The notes under the pieces: model-generated
The model's database searches: none
Seen by the model: the letters and a program-made list of their open reading frames with translations, nothing else
What the model was told of the DNA's origin: nothing
Translations under genes and position numbers: made by a program
Shown here: one piece after another, positions 49,764-62,851 of the stretch
Layout: each line of letters starts with the position of its first letter
How positions within the stretch are numbered: the stretch's first letter is position 1
Assembly (NCBI GenBank): GCA_024138015.1
Contig: JAMXBB010000004.1
Span: 110,447,443-110,511,442 of the forward strand
Origin: Lumnitzera littorea
Lineage: Eukaryota > Streptophyta > Magnoliopsida > Myrtales > Combretaceae
Reading direction: 5' to 3'
Length of the DNA stretch: 64,000 nt

Positions 49764-52700
49764 TGAAGATGGAAATAAATTCACCAGTGAAATACAATGT
49801 ATTATAGGATTACATTTAAAAAAAAAAAAAAAGGAATGAATAGGGTGAAATTTGAAAAAAACAACAGAAGAAAAGAACATCTCATGGTTGGGTTTTGTCA
49901 TATATGTGCTTCATTCACGGATCAAGGTGAATGCAATAACTTTGAGCTTGAAATGTTTTTCATCATTAATTTATCTTTTGTGGTTTGTACTACCTCCTTG
50001 GACAAATGTGAGGTAGCCCTTCGTTACCATATAATTATTTGATTGTATACTATTCGAGGAATTCTAGAATTTACGGGTTGGAGTAGCTTGAATCATCGTC
50101 TTAGTTGTATGTAGTTTTATTTTAAAAACAAAAAAACGAAAAAGAAAATCCATGTGCTTTTAATTTATCTCTTCCTTATGATGTTCCGAGTTCTGCTTCT
50201 AAAACCTTCTGCTTTCAATCATAGATTTAGATAAAGCTGGGTGATCATGAAGGCATTATTTGATTTCTGCAGTTGGATGGTCAATTATAAGATCATTAAT
50301 CTGTGTTGTCTGTGTTAGGACATTATTTGCTGTGTTATGTACATCTCAATCATTGTTATATCTTTATAATCCATTCATTGCAAATGTAATTATTTTAAGG
50401 AATGGGGTCCTTTTAGGAAGTTGTTTATTGGCATTTTAAATCAAATCCATAGGGCCCAGTAGCACGTTGATACACATTCCTTATCATAAAGGGGTGTAGC
50501 TGAAGGTTTGCTTTCTGTAATAATGCCCGTCTCCTATAGACTTTTTGGTAAGCCTATTTTAAGCTGTATCTATTATGTATCTCATCAGTTGTATCTGTTT
50601 TTCATTTGTTTTTCGTGTATTCTGTATCTGTTCTTTATATTTATCCATTTATATTACTGGTATCTTTATAAGTCAAACTCCCAGTTTTAAAGGCGGTGCA
50701 TGTTAACTTCAAAATGAGACCAAAACCCCAAACCAAACAGGGAAAATTCTTAATTACCCTTGCTCTAAAGGAGTTTAGTAGTGGTGCACCTTCAGTTTCC
50801 ACTGTTTGGATAATCTCCTGTCACCTTGCTGTTATTTTTCTTATCTAATTCGCTAGTGATTGCAGAAACAGATACACCTTTCATTCAATTTTTATTTTTA
50901 TTGGGGATGCACAAGGTTATGAAACTCGTATGTTTTTATATGTTTCAATATGTTGACCCAAAAGCCTTGTGCGTTTATCAACAAATGGAAGATATACCTT
51001 AAAATCGGAAAATAAGTGCTTGCTTGTGCCTTCTTCTCCAATTATTGTCATTGTACTTCAATTAACTAAAGAAGAATATTTATTAATCTGTACTGATGAC
51101 CACTTGTGCATGTGCTGCAAGCTAGTTCTTGCCTGTTGCCAGTCTGGTCCAAGACTTTCTTCAACTTCACCATGCAAGTGACTCCATTAACACCTTTCTT
51201 TAGTACTTTGCCCCCATTTAAACTTCCATCGATGAAGGAAGATGCTTTGCTATGAAAATTATGGGGGTGACAGACTTGAAGTTTTCAAGTTATGTGTACT
51301 TTCTCATGCTTTACGATACCACACAGATGCAGGACTTTCTCTATTCATAAACGAGCATATGGATGGCTCCTGCTTATTCGGTAAAGTCACCTGCTACTGT
51401 ATTAGGATATTGACTAGCACATGCTTTTGCATTCCCATGCAAAAGTAGGCAAGGCCTCATAGCTGATTATACCCATTACATGCAAAATCATGAATTAGTA
51501 ACCGAATCCAAATTTCGAAAGAATTACAACTCTTTAGAATCTTTTACTGTTTCTTTTTCTTTTTTTTTTTTTTTTTTTGTGGAGATGCCTATAAAACAAG
51601 TTTTTCCCCGTATTCCTAGACTCGGAGGAGAGAGCACTAATGATCTCAATGGACTAACAACGAATATTATTACCTCAAGCATCGGAAATGGGCTTTGAAC
51701 CTACTACTATTTGAGATTATACTACTATTATAAGGGTCTTGGTATTTTTCTTTTATATGGCATTTCGATAAATATTCATGATAAATGTTAGTCTTTAAAT
51801 TTCAAATAAGGGAGAAAATTATGTATTATCTTGCTTAAAAAACTTGATGGGCAAGTACTGCAATATATATTTAGAATAAATGATACATACATAATATATG
51901 TCATAATAATTAGACACGTATTAGATTTCAATCTTGATTCTAAGATTTAAGTGGAGTACGTGATGTATGGGATGGTAAAACTATCAAAGTAAAGAAAATT
52001 TATTCATTTGTTAGAATTAACATACTTCTAATATGGAGGATGTTTGAAGGAATTAATTAGTGAAAGTGAATTTTTTAAAAATGTAATGTTAAAATAATGC
52101 CATCGATATGATTAAAGATATACATATATATATAAAGTATGAGTGTTAAGCTCTTTCAATTATCAAGATGACATTCTTAGGGTCGAAGCCCCATTAATAG
52201 TGGCCTATGCAAACTTTATCAGCGAAGCCCTACTTTGGATTTTCTGTTTAGGTTCCTCTTATCTTTTAATTCCATTTCTTTTTTGTTTGGTTTTTGATAT
52301 CTTTGATATGGTAACAAAAGTTTAAAGGGGAAAAAAATTGGAAACATATGCTTTCCTAAATAACAAGTTAATCAAATAGATAAGTATAAGCAAGCACCCA
52401 TATTGAATTAAAATACCATAACGGAGATATAAACATGTAAAATTTCAATGAAATTGAAGCTTGTTGTTTCATAATCTTAGAGAGGTGGTTAGACACTTAC
52501 AAAACAATTGGCTAAAGAGGTGTTAAAAGGTGTTCTGGCATAACCACTCCGATGCTTATATCAACAAAAAGTAAATATGGAGAGTATATAATGGATGAGA
52601 GTGTGACAGTTAAAATATGTTATTAAGAGACTTCTTTTATTTATAGCAAATGAGGCCAAGCCATTTTTAAGAAGGAGATTAACATCTCAACATCTACTTC

Positions 52701-55239
52701 GGATCTCATGGGATATACTTGGTAATGGTTGTTGACTTGCCTTGTATGCCGAGATGTTCCCATTTAATCTTAATTCAAACTTATAGGCCATGCTTGATTG
52801 ACTTGCACGTACTGGCCCAAAGTTTATAAAGCTCTAAGGTATTTTTTCTATTTAGGTTGTTTTGGAATTGAGACTTCAACATGGTCCTTGATGAGTTGAG
52901 CGAAGCTCTAAGGAATTTGATTAGGGTTATTATCAAGATCTTCGAGCTACATAGAGCTTAGCCTAATTGTAGAGGTTAGTTTAGGCTTTAGGTGTGGCCT
53001 ATGCTTTAAAGAGATTAGCCTGAACTTAGAGGCTTATGTCCAAAATTAGCTATCAACAATGATAAATGAAAATCAATTGAAACAGACAAATTTTGGAACT
53101 ATAGATATGAGAATTGTACAAACACAACATACAAACATACACAAAAATATATAGAATTGAGTTTAAAATTTTATGTTGCTCATAAAATACAAATTAGTAA
53201 TTAGAGAGTTGTGCTTGTTTATCAACTAGGGATGAGTAAGTATTGGATAGATAAGATATGAGATCTTACTTGTATCCAACTTGTATTCTATCCTATTAGT
53301 ATAGGTTTTCATATTTTTTTAATCGGAACCCATTATGTAATACCATGGAACCGCTTATGTCCTACGGAATTTATAAATTGTTTTTATCTTCTTATAAATT
53401 TTAACTACATTTTCTTTTATAACAAATTTCTATTATATCTTTTTTTTTTCATGTTAAAAAATTACTTTTCAAGCATTACATGGAACCGAATGTTAGAAGG
53501 AATTCTTTGTTAGCAAAACGATGAACTGATAAAAATATTTCTTTTAGTTTTCCTAATTGAAGAATATATAAGTAGGCATGGGCCCGGCCCCAGCCTGAAA
53601 AGTTAGCTTTAATAAAGTCTTAAGCCTATTGTTTAAAATGGTAAAAGAGAAAAAAAAAAAATGAATATCAAGGGAACAAGCCTTTTATAGCCCACCTGTG
53701 ACCACCTATATTCTATACATCCATTGAACATAAACACTTTTGACAGGCTGGCTATAGATGTAATCGTCCAAACTCTAATTCGTAAACAGTTAAAGCTATA
53801 ATGGCATAATGCATGTGTAAGACGGATCCTCTACCTCGTAAAAGTACTGCAATTTGGTTATTTGAGTTCAAAAATTGAAAATCCCATAACTAGCAATAAG
53901 TGATTTTCTTTTTCGTTAAAAACATTTAAAGATATTAAACATTGATTTTTCTTTCTTTCTAAAAAAAGAAAAAAAAAACGTTGAGAATATTTTTCTTTTT
54001 CCCATACCATGTTGCGACTTTAATTTCCAAATCATATTCTTCTTTTTCCTATACCATGTTGCGATTTTAATTTCCAAATCAATGGATTTTTTTGAGATAT
54101 GAAAAATTTTAAATGTATCTTAATTATGGCAGGTAAAATTTGATATTAGTTGTATACTCCAATTTTCCCTTTTTGTTATTAAAAAAAGAATTTTTATTCA
54201 AATCAATTTCAAAATTACCACTATCATATTATAACTTATTCTAAAAATATCAACAATCTACCTAATTTGTTAGCAAAATAGAATAACTTTTCATCAGTTT
54301 TTATTCACACTCTCTCTCCCTTTGAGCAATCAATTATAAATATTACATAACACTCAAAAATATTACATGTTAAATTGCAAAAGTGTTTTTTTCAAGAGGA
54401 AGAATCACAAGACAGACTGCAATACTATGTTTTACCATTGCTATCACACAAACGCAACCATACTATGCAAATGATGATATTAATGATAGCTCTTGAACCT
54501 TTTAATTTTTTGCTCATCCTTGAGTCTAAGGTTCTTTTTAATTCATTAATATATATATTATATTATTTAATAAATTTGGATAGCTGAATATGTGGACCTT
54601 AAAACCTGTATTATATACCTTAGAGTATAGATTTTAAAATGAGTACAAGATATGAAAACATCACACTTGTACTCTACTTTATAGGAGCAAGTTCAAGAAA
54701 ATTAATATTAAAAGCATACCCTATGACCATCATATTCATTTGGAACTTACTCGATCGAAGTAAGGTATAGATGAGTACCTTATATGACAGAGTTACTCAC
54801 ACATTCTTAGGAATTAATGAATTACTTTATATGAATCATCATATCATAAAATTTCCTTTCCAATTATATTATGTTAAAACAAACATATGGTGAAAGATTA
54901 CAATATTAAATTATAAAGTAATCAAATTACCAAAAGCAAACTCTAATATGAAATTAACAATTGAATTTGATACCCACAACAATAATAAGCCTATCGGGTT
55001 CATTTTAAAATATTTCATGTTGTAATTTTCATTCAAATTCATTTTTCCATAGCAACATTTAATGTTCACAATTTATTGAAATATATATTACACTAATAAC
55101 GGTTGAATAAAGTGATTAAAATTTGAATGCTATGTGTTACAGTCAAAAAGTTTGAAGGTAGTGAAGGTATTCAACTCTAGCATATAATAAAATGAATGGC
55201 ATTATTAAGGTGGTTTGTTCATAGATTAAGTATTAGCTA
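49764..55239. other. KLCR 3' flank and intergenic DNA, no gene recognised
   Basis: The first few hundred bases presumably include the KLCR 3' UTR. A ~47-bp tandem duplication lies at about 53989-54081 (core CATACCATGTTGCGACTTTA). Around 52.5-53.05 kb, short phrases such as GAAGCTCTAAGGAATTTGA recall LTR text, but I found no ends. Open frames here are short and unrecognised. Confidence 0.4.
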
Positions 55240-56136
55240 AAGGTAGGTTTAGTGTGATATGAGCAAATTAGTTGAAAGCTAATACTATTTTCCTAATAAT
55301 AACCATAATAGGCCAAAACCAGTTAAATAATTACCATATGGGGGCTCATGGCAAATAGTCAATAGGGTACTCTTCATAAGGATAATAAGCTCGAAAAAGT
55401 ACTAGATAAACAAAAAGAGAAGGTTGACTTGCTATCCCAAAATATAAGTAAAAATGATAAAGCAAAGGATGGTTGAACACCTTACAAGTATTGTAAGAGG
55501 GTAAACCTTTCATTCGGTGACACAAAGCATAATGCTTAAGTTCCCAACCTAGTAGCTTTTGTACTTTATTGACACATAATTTGTAAACTGAATAATATAT
55601 TAAAAAAATATAAAATGAAGGAATTAATATCAACAACATATTCTATGTGGCTTTAACAATAATACAATTATTGTTATCATATACACTTCAAATATATAGT
55701 TAGTTAATCGGGAAAATTATAGATAACCTTCGTAAGCTTTGACTTAAGTGTGAATTGATCCTTTAAATTTTCAAAAAATACTTTAAGACTTTTTAAACTT
55801 TAATAAATTGGTAATATAAAAAATATTTCCTCTTATAGTTAGAAAAATTTACATTGTTATCAAAATTTAGAGACTCTTAAAATATATTTTGATAAGCTTA
55901 GGGGATATTTGTGTACCAAAATTAAAGATTAAAAAGGTTATTTTCAACCTATGAGAGTTATTTATCAATTTATCCAAGTTCATAGGGTCTTAAAGTACAC
56001 TTTGAAAATTTAGGAGATCAGTTCGAACCTAAATCAAAGTTTAGGATGATCATTTGCATTTTCCCCTAGTTGATATTAATGATTTAATATATTTGGTTTC
56101 AAGTAGATTTGCATCTTTATCTAGTAACAACTAACA
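55240..56136. repeat. direct repeat copy 1, split by a MITE
   Basis: The pieces 55240-55700 and 56075-56136 match 56247-56766 in order. Shared phrases are GTACTAGATAAACAAAAAG versus GTCCTAGATAAACAAAAAG, AAGTAAAAATGATAAAGC, and the GATTTAATATATTTGGTTTC end. The function of the repeated unit is unknown. Confidence 0.8.
55709..56066. mobile_element. 358-bp MITE with long terminal inverted repeats
   Basis: The first ~65 bases (CGGGAAAATTATAG... CCTTTAAATTTTC) are the inverted counterpart of the last ~65 (GAAAATTTAGGAGATCAG...TTTTCCCC). The flanks TAGTTAAT (55701-55708) and TAGTTGAT (56067-56074) fit an 8-bp duplication with one change, as for hAT-like elements; a Mutator-like 9-bp site is the alternative. 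It has no coding capacity. Copy 2 of the surrounding repeat lacks it. Confidence 0.78.
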
Positions 56137-56246
56137 ATTATAGAACCTAATTATGGAACTCAACTATAGAAGTAGAACTAAAATTTTTAGTGTTTGGTTA
56201 GCAATATTGGACAGTACAAGAAGAATTGAATAATACAATAAAATTA

Positions 56247-56766
56247 AAGGCTAGTTTAATCTCCCATAAGCAAACATGTTAAAAACTAATACCACTCTCT
56301 TGATGATGGCTTTGGTGAGTTAAAACTAATTGAATAATTAATCCTCCTATATATATGGGGCCCATAACAAATCTAAGAGGGCATTCTTGATAAGAATAAT
56401 AGACTTGGGATAGTCCTAGATAAACAAAAAGGAAAGGTTGACTTACCATCCAAAATACAAGTAAAAATGATAAAGCGAAGGATAGATGAGACCCACATGA
56501 GTATTATAGAAGGGTATCTTATGGCACTAAGCATAATACTCAAGTTCCGATTCGAGTTGCTTTTGTACTTTAGTGATACGTAATCTCTAAATTGAATAAT
56601 ATAGTAAGAAAATATAAAACAAAGGAATTGATATCAACAATTTATTCCATGTGTAGCCATAATAATAATACATTAATTAATATACTTACAATTGTATTAT
56701 TAATAGATATTAACGATTTAATATATTTGGTTTCAAGTAGAGTTGCATGTTTATCTAGTATGAGAA
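56247..56766. repeat. direct repeat copy 2, without the MITE
   Basis: The same unit as 55240-56136 but uninterrupted; the site equivalent to the MITE insertion reads ATTAATAGATATTAACG near 56699-56715. Divergence between the copies is considerable, so the duplication is old. Confidence 0.75.
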
Positions 56767-57943
56767 AGGAGGACAAAGCTTTTGATTAAACATTTGTGTC
56801 GGTTGACCCCATAAGAGGATTGATTCGAAGCTAGTAGCAAACAAAAAATGAGTTGATATGGTTGAGATCTCATTTGATATGGCCATAATGAAAGTGGGAC
56901 TTTGTTATTGTGTAATCTACCCATCATCTTAGTTATGCTAGCAGTAGCACAATTTGTACACCAAAAATGAATTTTTTGATCTAATTCAATATAAGAATAC
57001 CATTTTCTAAGAGGCTATGTGTCGGTTCTATCCATTGCAATTCTAAAGACTTAATGTGCAAAATTTGTGCTAGCCCCTTATCAAATTATACCAATATTAT
57101 GTCCCTTATCAAAACAATAGGATAGTATTCATTTTCTATCCCTTTATGTATTGGTCTTATTTCTTATAACTACAACTCCAAAGGCTCAACTAGCGCATAA
57201 TCCAAAGCTATGAAAGCTGTGATATCACTTTCCCAAATCAAAGAACCCATAAGACTATAAGTCCACGTGATGTAAGATAACAGAAGCAAAAATTAAAAAA
57301 AAAAATAGGGAAAATACTAAATCGATAAGAAAATTAATCTAAATAATTTTTTAATCAAATAATAATAAAATCTAGAAAAATATATCCAATAACCCCATAC
57401 CACTAGATTAAGATGATAGCTTTATACTACATGTGAATTATATGACCTCATACTATACGATTAGAAAAAGAATGACCTTACACTATCGATAAAAGATGAA
57501 ATTACTTTACTCTTGAAAGAAATCAATTTTATTCAACTCAATAATCAATTACTCTCCCGATTGATTACAGGCTTTACCTATTTATAAACATAATAAGATA
57601 TAATATTTTAAGAAACTAAATCTTAATAAATTTAAAAAATAAAAGATTTCATATCTTGAATAAAAGACGTATATGTAACTAAATCATAAAATACAAGATA
57701 TTAATAATATCATATTTATTCTTTCCTGATTTACATTATTTCCATTCTCTTAAAAAAATTTGTCCTCGAATCTGTGAGATTTCCTTTAAGTACTCCTGGA
57801 TCAAACAATAATCTGTGAAAGCTAATCTTGAATTCTTGATCGAATAATTCTCTATGCTTCTCATGATCTTTTCTTAGCACAAAATTTTTTAACTTTAATA
57901 AATAATTGCAAGCACAATGTTTGCTTACTCTTATGTTGTTGTT

Positions 57944-58276
57944 CTAATCTTTGACAATGCCAACCATCATGTCTTCCTTTGAATATTTCAAATTCCTACA
58001 ATGAATTTCTCTAATAAACTTACATAATTCATTGTTTAGATTAATTTTCTTATCAATTTTCGTACACATATGAGTATGAACAAGAATTGATTTGACATGA
58101 CCTAAAGATTGTGATGTAGGAGTATTTAGTATAGTTTTGTTGGCTTTCTCAAGAATATGATCAAACGAATCACATATTTTTTTATTTAGCTCATCACCAA
58201 TGATTTTTCCTTCAATCTCTATGGAATTATTATTGGTTTGAAAAAGGATTGACTCAATTATAAGTGGAACCGGCAT
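57944..58276 (-). CDS. 110-codon open frame inside the LARD-like element
   Basis: The only sizeable open frame in the element's interior, on the element's sense strand. The predicted product is Ile/Lys/Asn-rich with no recognised domain, signal peptide or membrane segment. It could be a gag-like remnant, but no zinc knuckle is visible. Its position between binding site and purine tract is the main reason to record it. Confidence 0.3.
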   Translation of the reverse strand: MPVPLIIESILFQTNNNSIEIEGKIIGDELNKKICDSFDHILEKANKTILNTPTSQSLGHVKSILVHTHMCTKIDKKINLNNELCKFIREIHCRNLKYSKEDMMVGIVKD

Positions 58277-58944
58277 AACCTTGCTAACATACTAACAAAC
58301 TTCCTGTATTTCCTTCTATGCACTATCCTGGATGTTTTCATAATATGGTTCAATTTCAGAAGAATTATTTACTATGTTATTTTCTTGGACAATATGTGAG
58401 ACTTAGGTTATGACATGTCTCTCTTAATTGACAAACAATTTAGAAATTCCTAAAGCATCAAAACGATGATCAATGTGTTTGAGTTAGTGATTCATTATAC
58501 TTAACATAGTCATAACCTTATCGCTCTTTGACATAAATTACTCAAAAAAATTACTGAAAGTGGATTCCATGTTATTGATATTTTGATGTGTAATGAAAGT
58601 GAAAATTTTTTTTTGTAAATCCTAGAAAAGGACATTAAAGTATAGTTCTAAAAAGAATGGGATAATAGGCTCTAAGAAGAAACCTATTGTTTGGCTCTAA
58701 TACCAAATTTGATGTAAGATAGCAGAAGCAAAAATTATAAAAGAAAGAAAAATTAGGGAAAATATGGAAATCAATAAAAAAATTAATCTAAATAATTTTT
58801 TAATAAAAGAATAATAAAACCTAGAAAGATATATTTAGCAGTATCACTCCAAAGACAACAATCCCTACATTCTCATTTTCAAGATTTAAGGCTATTTCTT
58901 TCACATCGTTGGCAAATTTAACTATTTCCCCAACTTGAATCTCT

Positions 58945-59544
58945 ATCAATCCATAAACACGTGCAACCATCCAACCAAAAAGCCTTAGAACTATGACAAC
59001 TCACACTACTAGATTAACACAATAACCTCACACTATTTGTAAATTGTATGGCCTTACATTATCAATGAAAGATGGAATTACTCCACTCTTGAAAGAAATC
59101 AATTTTATTCAACTTAATAATTAATCACTCTCACAATTGATTACATGCTTTTTTTATTTATAGGCATAATAAGATCTAATATTCTAAGAAGCCAAATCAT
59201 AATAAATTTAGAAAATAAAAGATTTCATATCTTGAATAAAAGAATCAATCCATAAACACGTGCAATCATCCAACTAAAGAGCCTTAGAATTATGATAGCT
59301 TACACTACTAGATTTAACATGATGGCCTTACACTACTTATGAATTGTATGGCTTCACACCACACGATGAGAAAAATGATGGCTTCACACAATTGATAAAA
59401 GATGGAATCACTCCACTTTTGAAAGGAATCAATTTTATTCAACTTAATAATCAATCACTCTCCTAATTGATTACAGGCTTTGTCTATTTATAGGCATAAT
59501 AAGATCTAATATTCTAAGAAATTAAATCTTTATAAATCTAGAAA
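58945..59544. repeat. ~300-bp tandem duplication within the right LTR of the LARD-like element
   Basis: ATCAATCCATAAACACGTGC occurs near 58946 and again near 59246. The following text matches in order (CACTACTAGATT, GATGGAAT, AATCAATTTTATTCAACTTA, ATAGGCATAATAAGATCTAA). The left LTR has a single copy. Confidence 0.85.
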
Positions 59545-59679
59545 ATAAAAGATATCTATCTAACTAAATCCTAAAATAAAATATATTGATAATATCATAT
59601 CTATTCTTTCTTGATTCGCATCACTACGTATCATCTTATATACTCTTAGTTTTGAATGGCAATGATGAGAAAATTAGCC

Positions 59680-60424
59680 AATTCATATGATAGTTGCCTA
59701 ATATTTGTGTAGTATCAATATTGTAGGTTGTAATCAATTGTTTGTTGAAAATTTTTCTCCCAAGCTAATTTAGTACCATCAATTAAGAATTCCCCATTCA
59801 ATAAACTAACTAATTGGATTGGTTTTGAAATATAGTCAGTCAAAACACCCATTGTTGATTGTTTGGCTTCTTACATTATATCACCTATGTCCTTTAGATT
59901 GGCATTATGAATTGTCCCATCACTTTGACACTGTAATCTGGGTGTATCACTTGATTATAAAACTTGAAAGTAGTATTTTCCTTCATTAAATTCTTATTGC
60001 AATTATGTTCATAATTCTGCACCATATTTGCCTCTTTATTGAGATCATTGTCCTTAAATAATTGATCCATTTCTTTGGATATTTCTATGCCATGATGTTG
60101 ATCAACAATCTACTCCTTCTCATTGTTGAATTTGCCACTTAATTGATCTATAATGTTAATTTTTGGAACATTTTCAACGGCATTATTATGCACCAAATCT
60201 ATCGTTACATTGAGATCATTTTTCTATACTAACTGAACCAATTCTTGAGGACTTTCTTGACCATTAAGTTGTTGAATACTATGCAACTTGTATTTCTTGA
60301 GTTTGACATAACAATATGAGGAAAATTCCACATTTATTTGCTGTTTTCATGGATTATTTTGATTCCCTCTTTGTTTTTGGAACTATTTCATTAGAATTTT
60401 GATATTAACATTCATTTCGTGTAA
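59680..60424 (-). pseudogene. decayed minus-strand reading frame, family unknown
   Basis: Read on the minus strand, one frame gives long coherent stretches broken by roughly ten stops, for example VENVPKINIIDQLSGKF, EISKEMDQLFKDNDLNKEAN and YNQVIHPDYSVKVMGQFIMP. The amino acid composition resembles the small frame inside the LARD-like element. I do not recognise the family. Another broken frame (ALDYALVEPLEL and KGIENEYYPIVLIRDIILV) is readable on the minus strand at about 57000-57260, just beyond the element, so the element may have split one older coding region. Confidence 0.4.
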
Positions 60425-60429
60425 CATGG

Positions 60430-62057
60430 TGATAGGAATCAAATCATAAGACCCTTAACTCGAGCCTAAGTACAAGGGCTTGAGAACTTTGTGAGGTATG
60501 TTCTCCTTCACTAATCCACATGGGAGGACTTCGATCTACTTTAATTTGCCAACCTGTTAACATGGTTGATCTCTTCCATTCCTGACGCTTCTCTCTAAAT
60601 GTGGACTTCAAGAGCACTTAACCAACAACTTGGCTCATCAGTCCAATTGCTCAGTTGACTTGATTTAGAGTTGAATTCACTTTAAAAGAATTTCCAACTC
60701 AGCTTGGCAATAGTTGGATTGACCGTACAATTTTGTCTAATCTATTAGAAGCATTGCTACTAACAGCCAGTTACGTGTCCAAACAACCATGTAATGGAAC
60801 CTGTTGTATAAAGCAAATGTTTTTCTTGATTTTTCATTTATACCCTTCAACATTCCTTGTATTTTATTTATTTTGGAAATTACCCTTTTTTTCTTTTTCA
60901 TATTTCGTAGGTTACCTTAGATTTTTTTTGGTATAAATGCCCTTATATTTTGTAGTAGCAACAATGATCCTTATCAGAATATACTACATTTTCCTCTATA
61001 AGCGACCTTATGCTTGCTTAGCTTTTCTTGTTCTTATCATATCTTTTAAGTAAGATTAGGTGGCGAGTACCCTCATTATACGTAATGGAACTTGTTGTAT
61101 AAATCAAATGTTTTTCATGATTTTTCACTTATACCCTTTAACATTCCTTGTATTTTATTTATTTTGGAAATTACACCTTTTTTCTTTTTCATATTTACTA
61201 GGTTACCCTAGATTTTTTGATATAAATACTCTTATATTTTGTAGCCGCAACAATGATCTTTATCAGAATATACTACATTTTCCTCTGTAAGCATCCTCAT
61301 GCTTGCTTAGCTTTTCTTGTTCTTATCCTATCCCTTAAGTAAGGTTAGGTGACGAGTACCCCCATTAAGTTAACTCGTGCGTCATATCGAGTTGATTTGT
61401 AAGTCCTTAGTAGTTCCTTGGTACATCATATCCTAGGAGTTTATCAAGGATTTTGCTTATTTACAAGCATTCTATCTTCATTTTAGGACTTTCTATAAGT
61501 TCAAACCCATTCCTTAGATATGGTTGACCTTATCCTTCCTCAACATAGCTTATCATCTTGGTATTATAGTAGAGGTTCACTTGGGCAAATCATTGTTGCA
61601 TCGTATTACATTGGTTATTATTTTTTTTTATAAGTGTATTGAGAAATAGAGTAGCACTTGAAGTTGTATTCAAACTAGCTATCGGTGTTTGAGTCAATGT
61701 TAGAAGTGATAGTTGCTTTTGTAGTAATTGTTGTGTAGAACTTTGTTATACTCTACTTTGAGCTATAGAAAATAGAGCAAATAGTAGTTGTATCTTTTCT
61801 ATGAAGCTAGCATATTAGTTAGTTAAAGACTACGAGTCTGTGTTATTTTTTGGAAAATACAAGTATTTTATGTTGCCGAGAGTATGAAGTCGAGAGGGAA
61901 TGACTAATTCAAGTGTTTATATTGGTGTTGAAGACAATAATAGTGATGTTATCCACCATGGCCAGTACTCTCAAAATACCCTTGGAAGTTTTAATGAGTA
62001 GTTTGACAAGATGACTCACTTAATGGCATATTTAACTCGAGTTGTTTATGCGTTCGC
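60430..62057 (+). mobile_element. second gypsy element G2: 5' LTR, binding site and start of interior
   Basis: The LTR is 60430-61555 (TGATAGGAATC...GCTTATCA), related to the G1 LTR. The same binding site TCTTGGTATTATAG follows at 61556-61569. About 490 bases of interior follow before another LTR interrupts at 62058. No gag motif is readable. The rest of the element must lie beyond the window. Confidence 0.82.
60790..61371 (+). repeat. tandem duplication of the promoter part of the G2 LTR
   Basis: A ~290-300-bp unit occurs twice (about 60790-61080 and 61083-61371), starting GTAATGGAAC(C/T)TGTTGTATAA. Each unit includes a TATAAAT box (near 60932 and 61221) and the segment AGAATATACTACATTTTCCT. 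The G1 LTRs have one such region. Confidence 0.85.
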
Positions 62058-62851
62058 TGTAATATCTCATAAATTAGCAATCGGGACATGAATATGTAAG
62101 TATTAGGACAAAGTCTTGTCCTTATACGATTATGATCGATAATTGATATAGGGTATTCAAAAAAAGTAAATCGAATAGACTAGAAATTTACGAAAAACAT
62201 AATAACCTTAATTGAGGAATCCTCATACTTTTAGAAGTAAAAAATATGATAAAATATCAAGAACATAATCAAGATAGTGAGAGTTTGCTCTATATAAGAC
62301 TTTAAAGTCAAGCTTAGGGATAATCTTAGGGGTAATCGTACATAAATTTAGGGCTTTTAGAAAAAGTTATCCAATTGAGTTCAAACTTTATGATTAAGAT
62401 AGAAAAGTTAGTCGAAGTGACTTAGCGAAGTTAAATTTTGAAAATAGCGACCCAAAGCCCCAATTTTATCCATAAAAGTATGATTATTTAATATAGTACC
62501 AAATTATTTGGAACCTCTAAAATCGTGCTTAGATTGTGACGAAAACTTAAAGATAAGTTAATTAAGTTATAAAATGAGATAATATAGTATAATTTACTAT
62601 ATGGATATACTCATAATTTTATAAGTATATCTGGTATAAATAAGAATTATACTCATTAGTTAACTCTAAATTATTTAATTATATATATTATGTGTTGAAT
62701 TCATAAAGATAACTAAGAAACATATCTTAAAAATAAAAGATACGTTAGAAAATTAATTAGACCAGTATAGTTATATGTTACATGTGATATATACATAGGG
62801 TATATACTTATATATTAATAGAATAACTAAATATCAATATGATATATATAA
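62058..62851 (+). mobile_element. 5' part of an LTR inserted in G2
   Basis: It starts TGTAATATCTC and matches the opening kilobase of solo LTR D' (AAGTTATCCAATTGAGTTC near 62364 with AAGTATTCAATTGAGCC near 30371, then TTTATGAT). It is cut at 62852 by another LTR and presumably continues beyond the window. Confidence 0.6.

Larger units (their letters stand above)
57268..59623 (-). mobile_element. non-autonomous LTR retrotransposon (LARD-like)
   Basis: On the minus strand the 5' LTR is 58710-59623, the binding site lies at 58692-58704 (plus-strand TGGCTCTAATACC) and the 3' LTR is 57268-57738. A purine tract precedes the 3' LTR (plus-strand TTTCCATTCTCTT near 57740-57752). The flanks CCACG (57263-57267) and CTACG (59624-59628) are a target-site duplication with one C-to-T change. 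Both LTRs read TGATGTAAGATA at their plus-strand left end. The 971-bp interior has no enzymes. The right LTR is 914 bp against 471 bp in the left, partly because of an internal ~300-bp duplication. Confidence 0.88.

Noticed and set aside
49501..50042. Short frames around the KLCR last exon and 3' flank
   Set aside because: Shadows of exon 2 or 3' UTR sequence with A-tracts.
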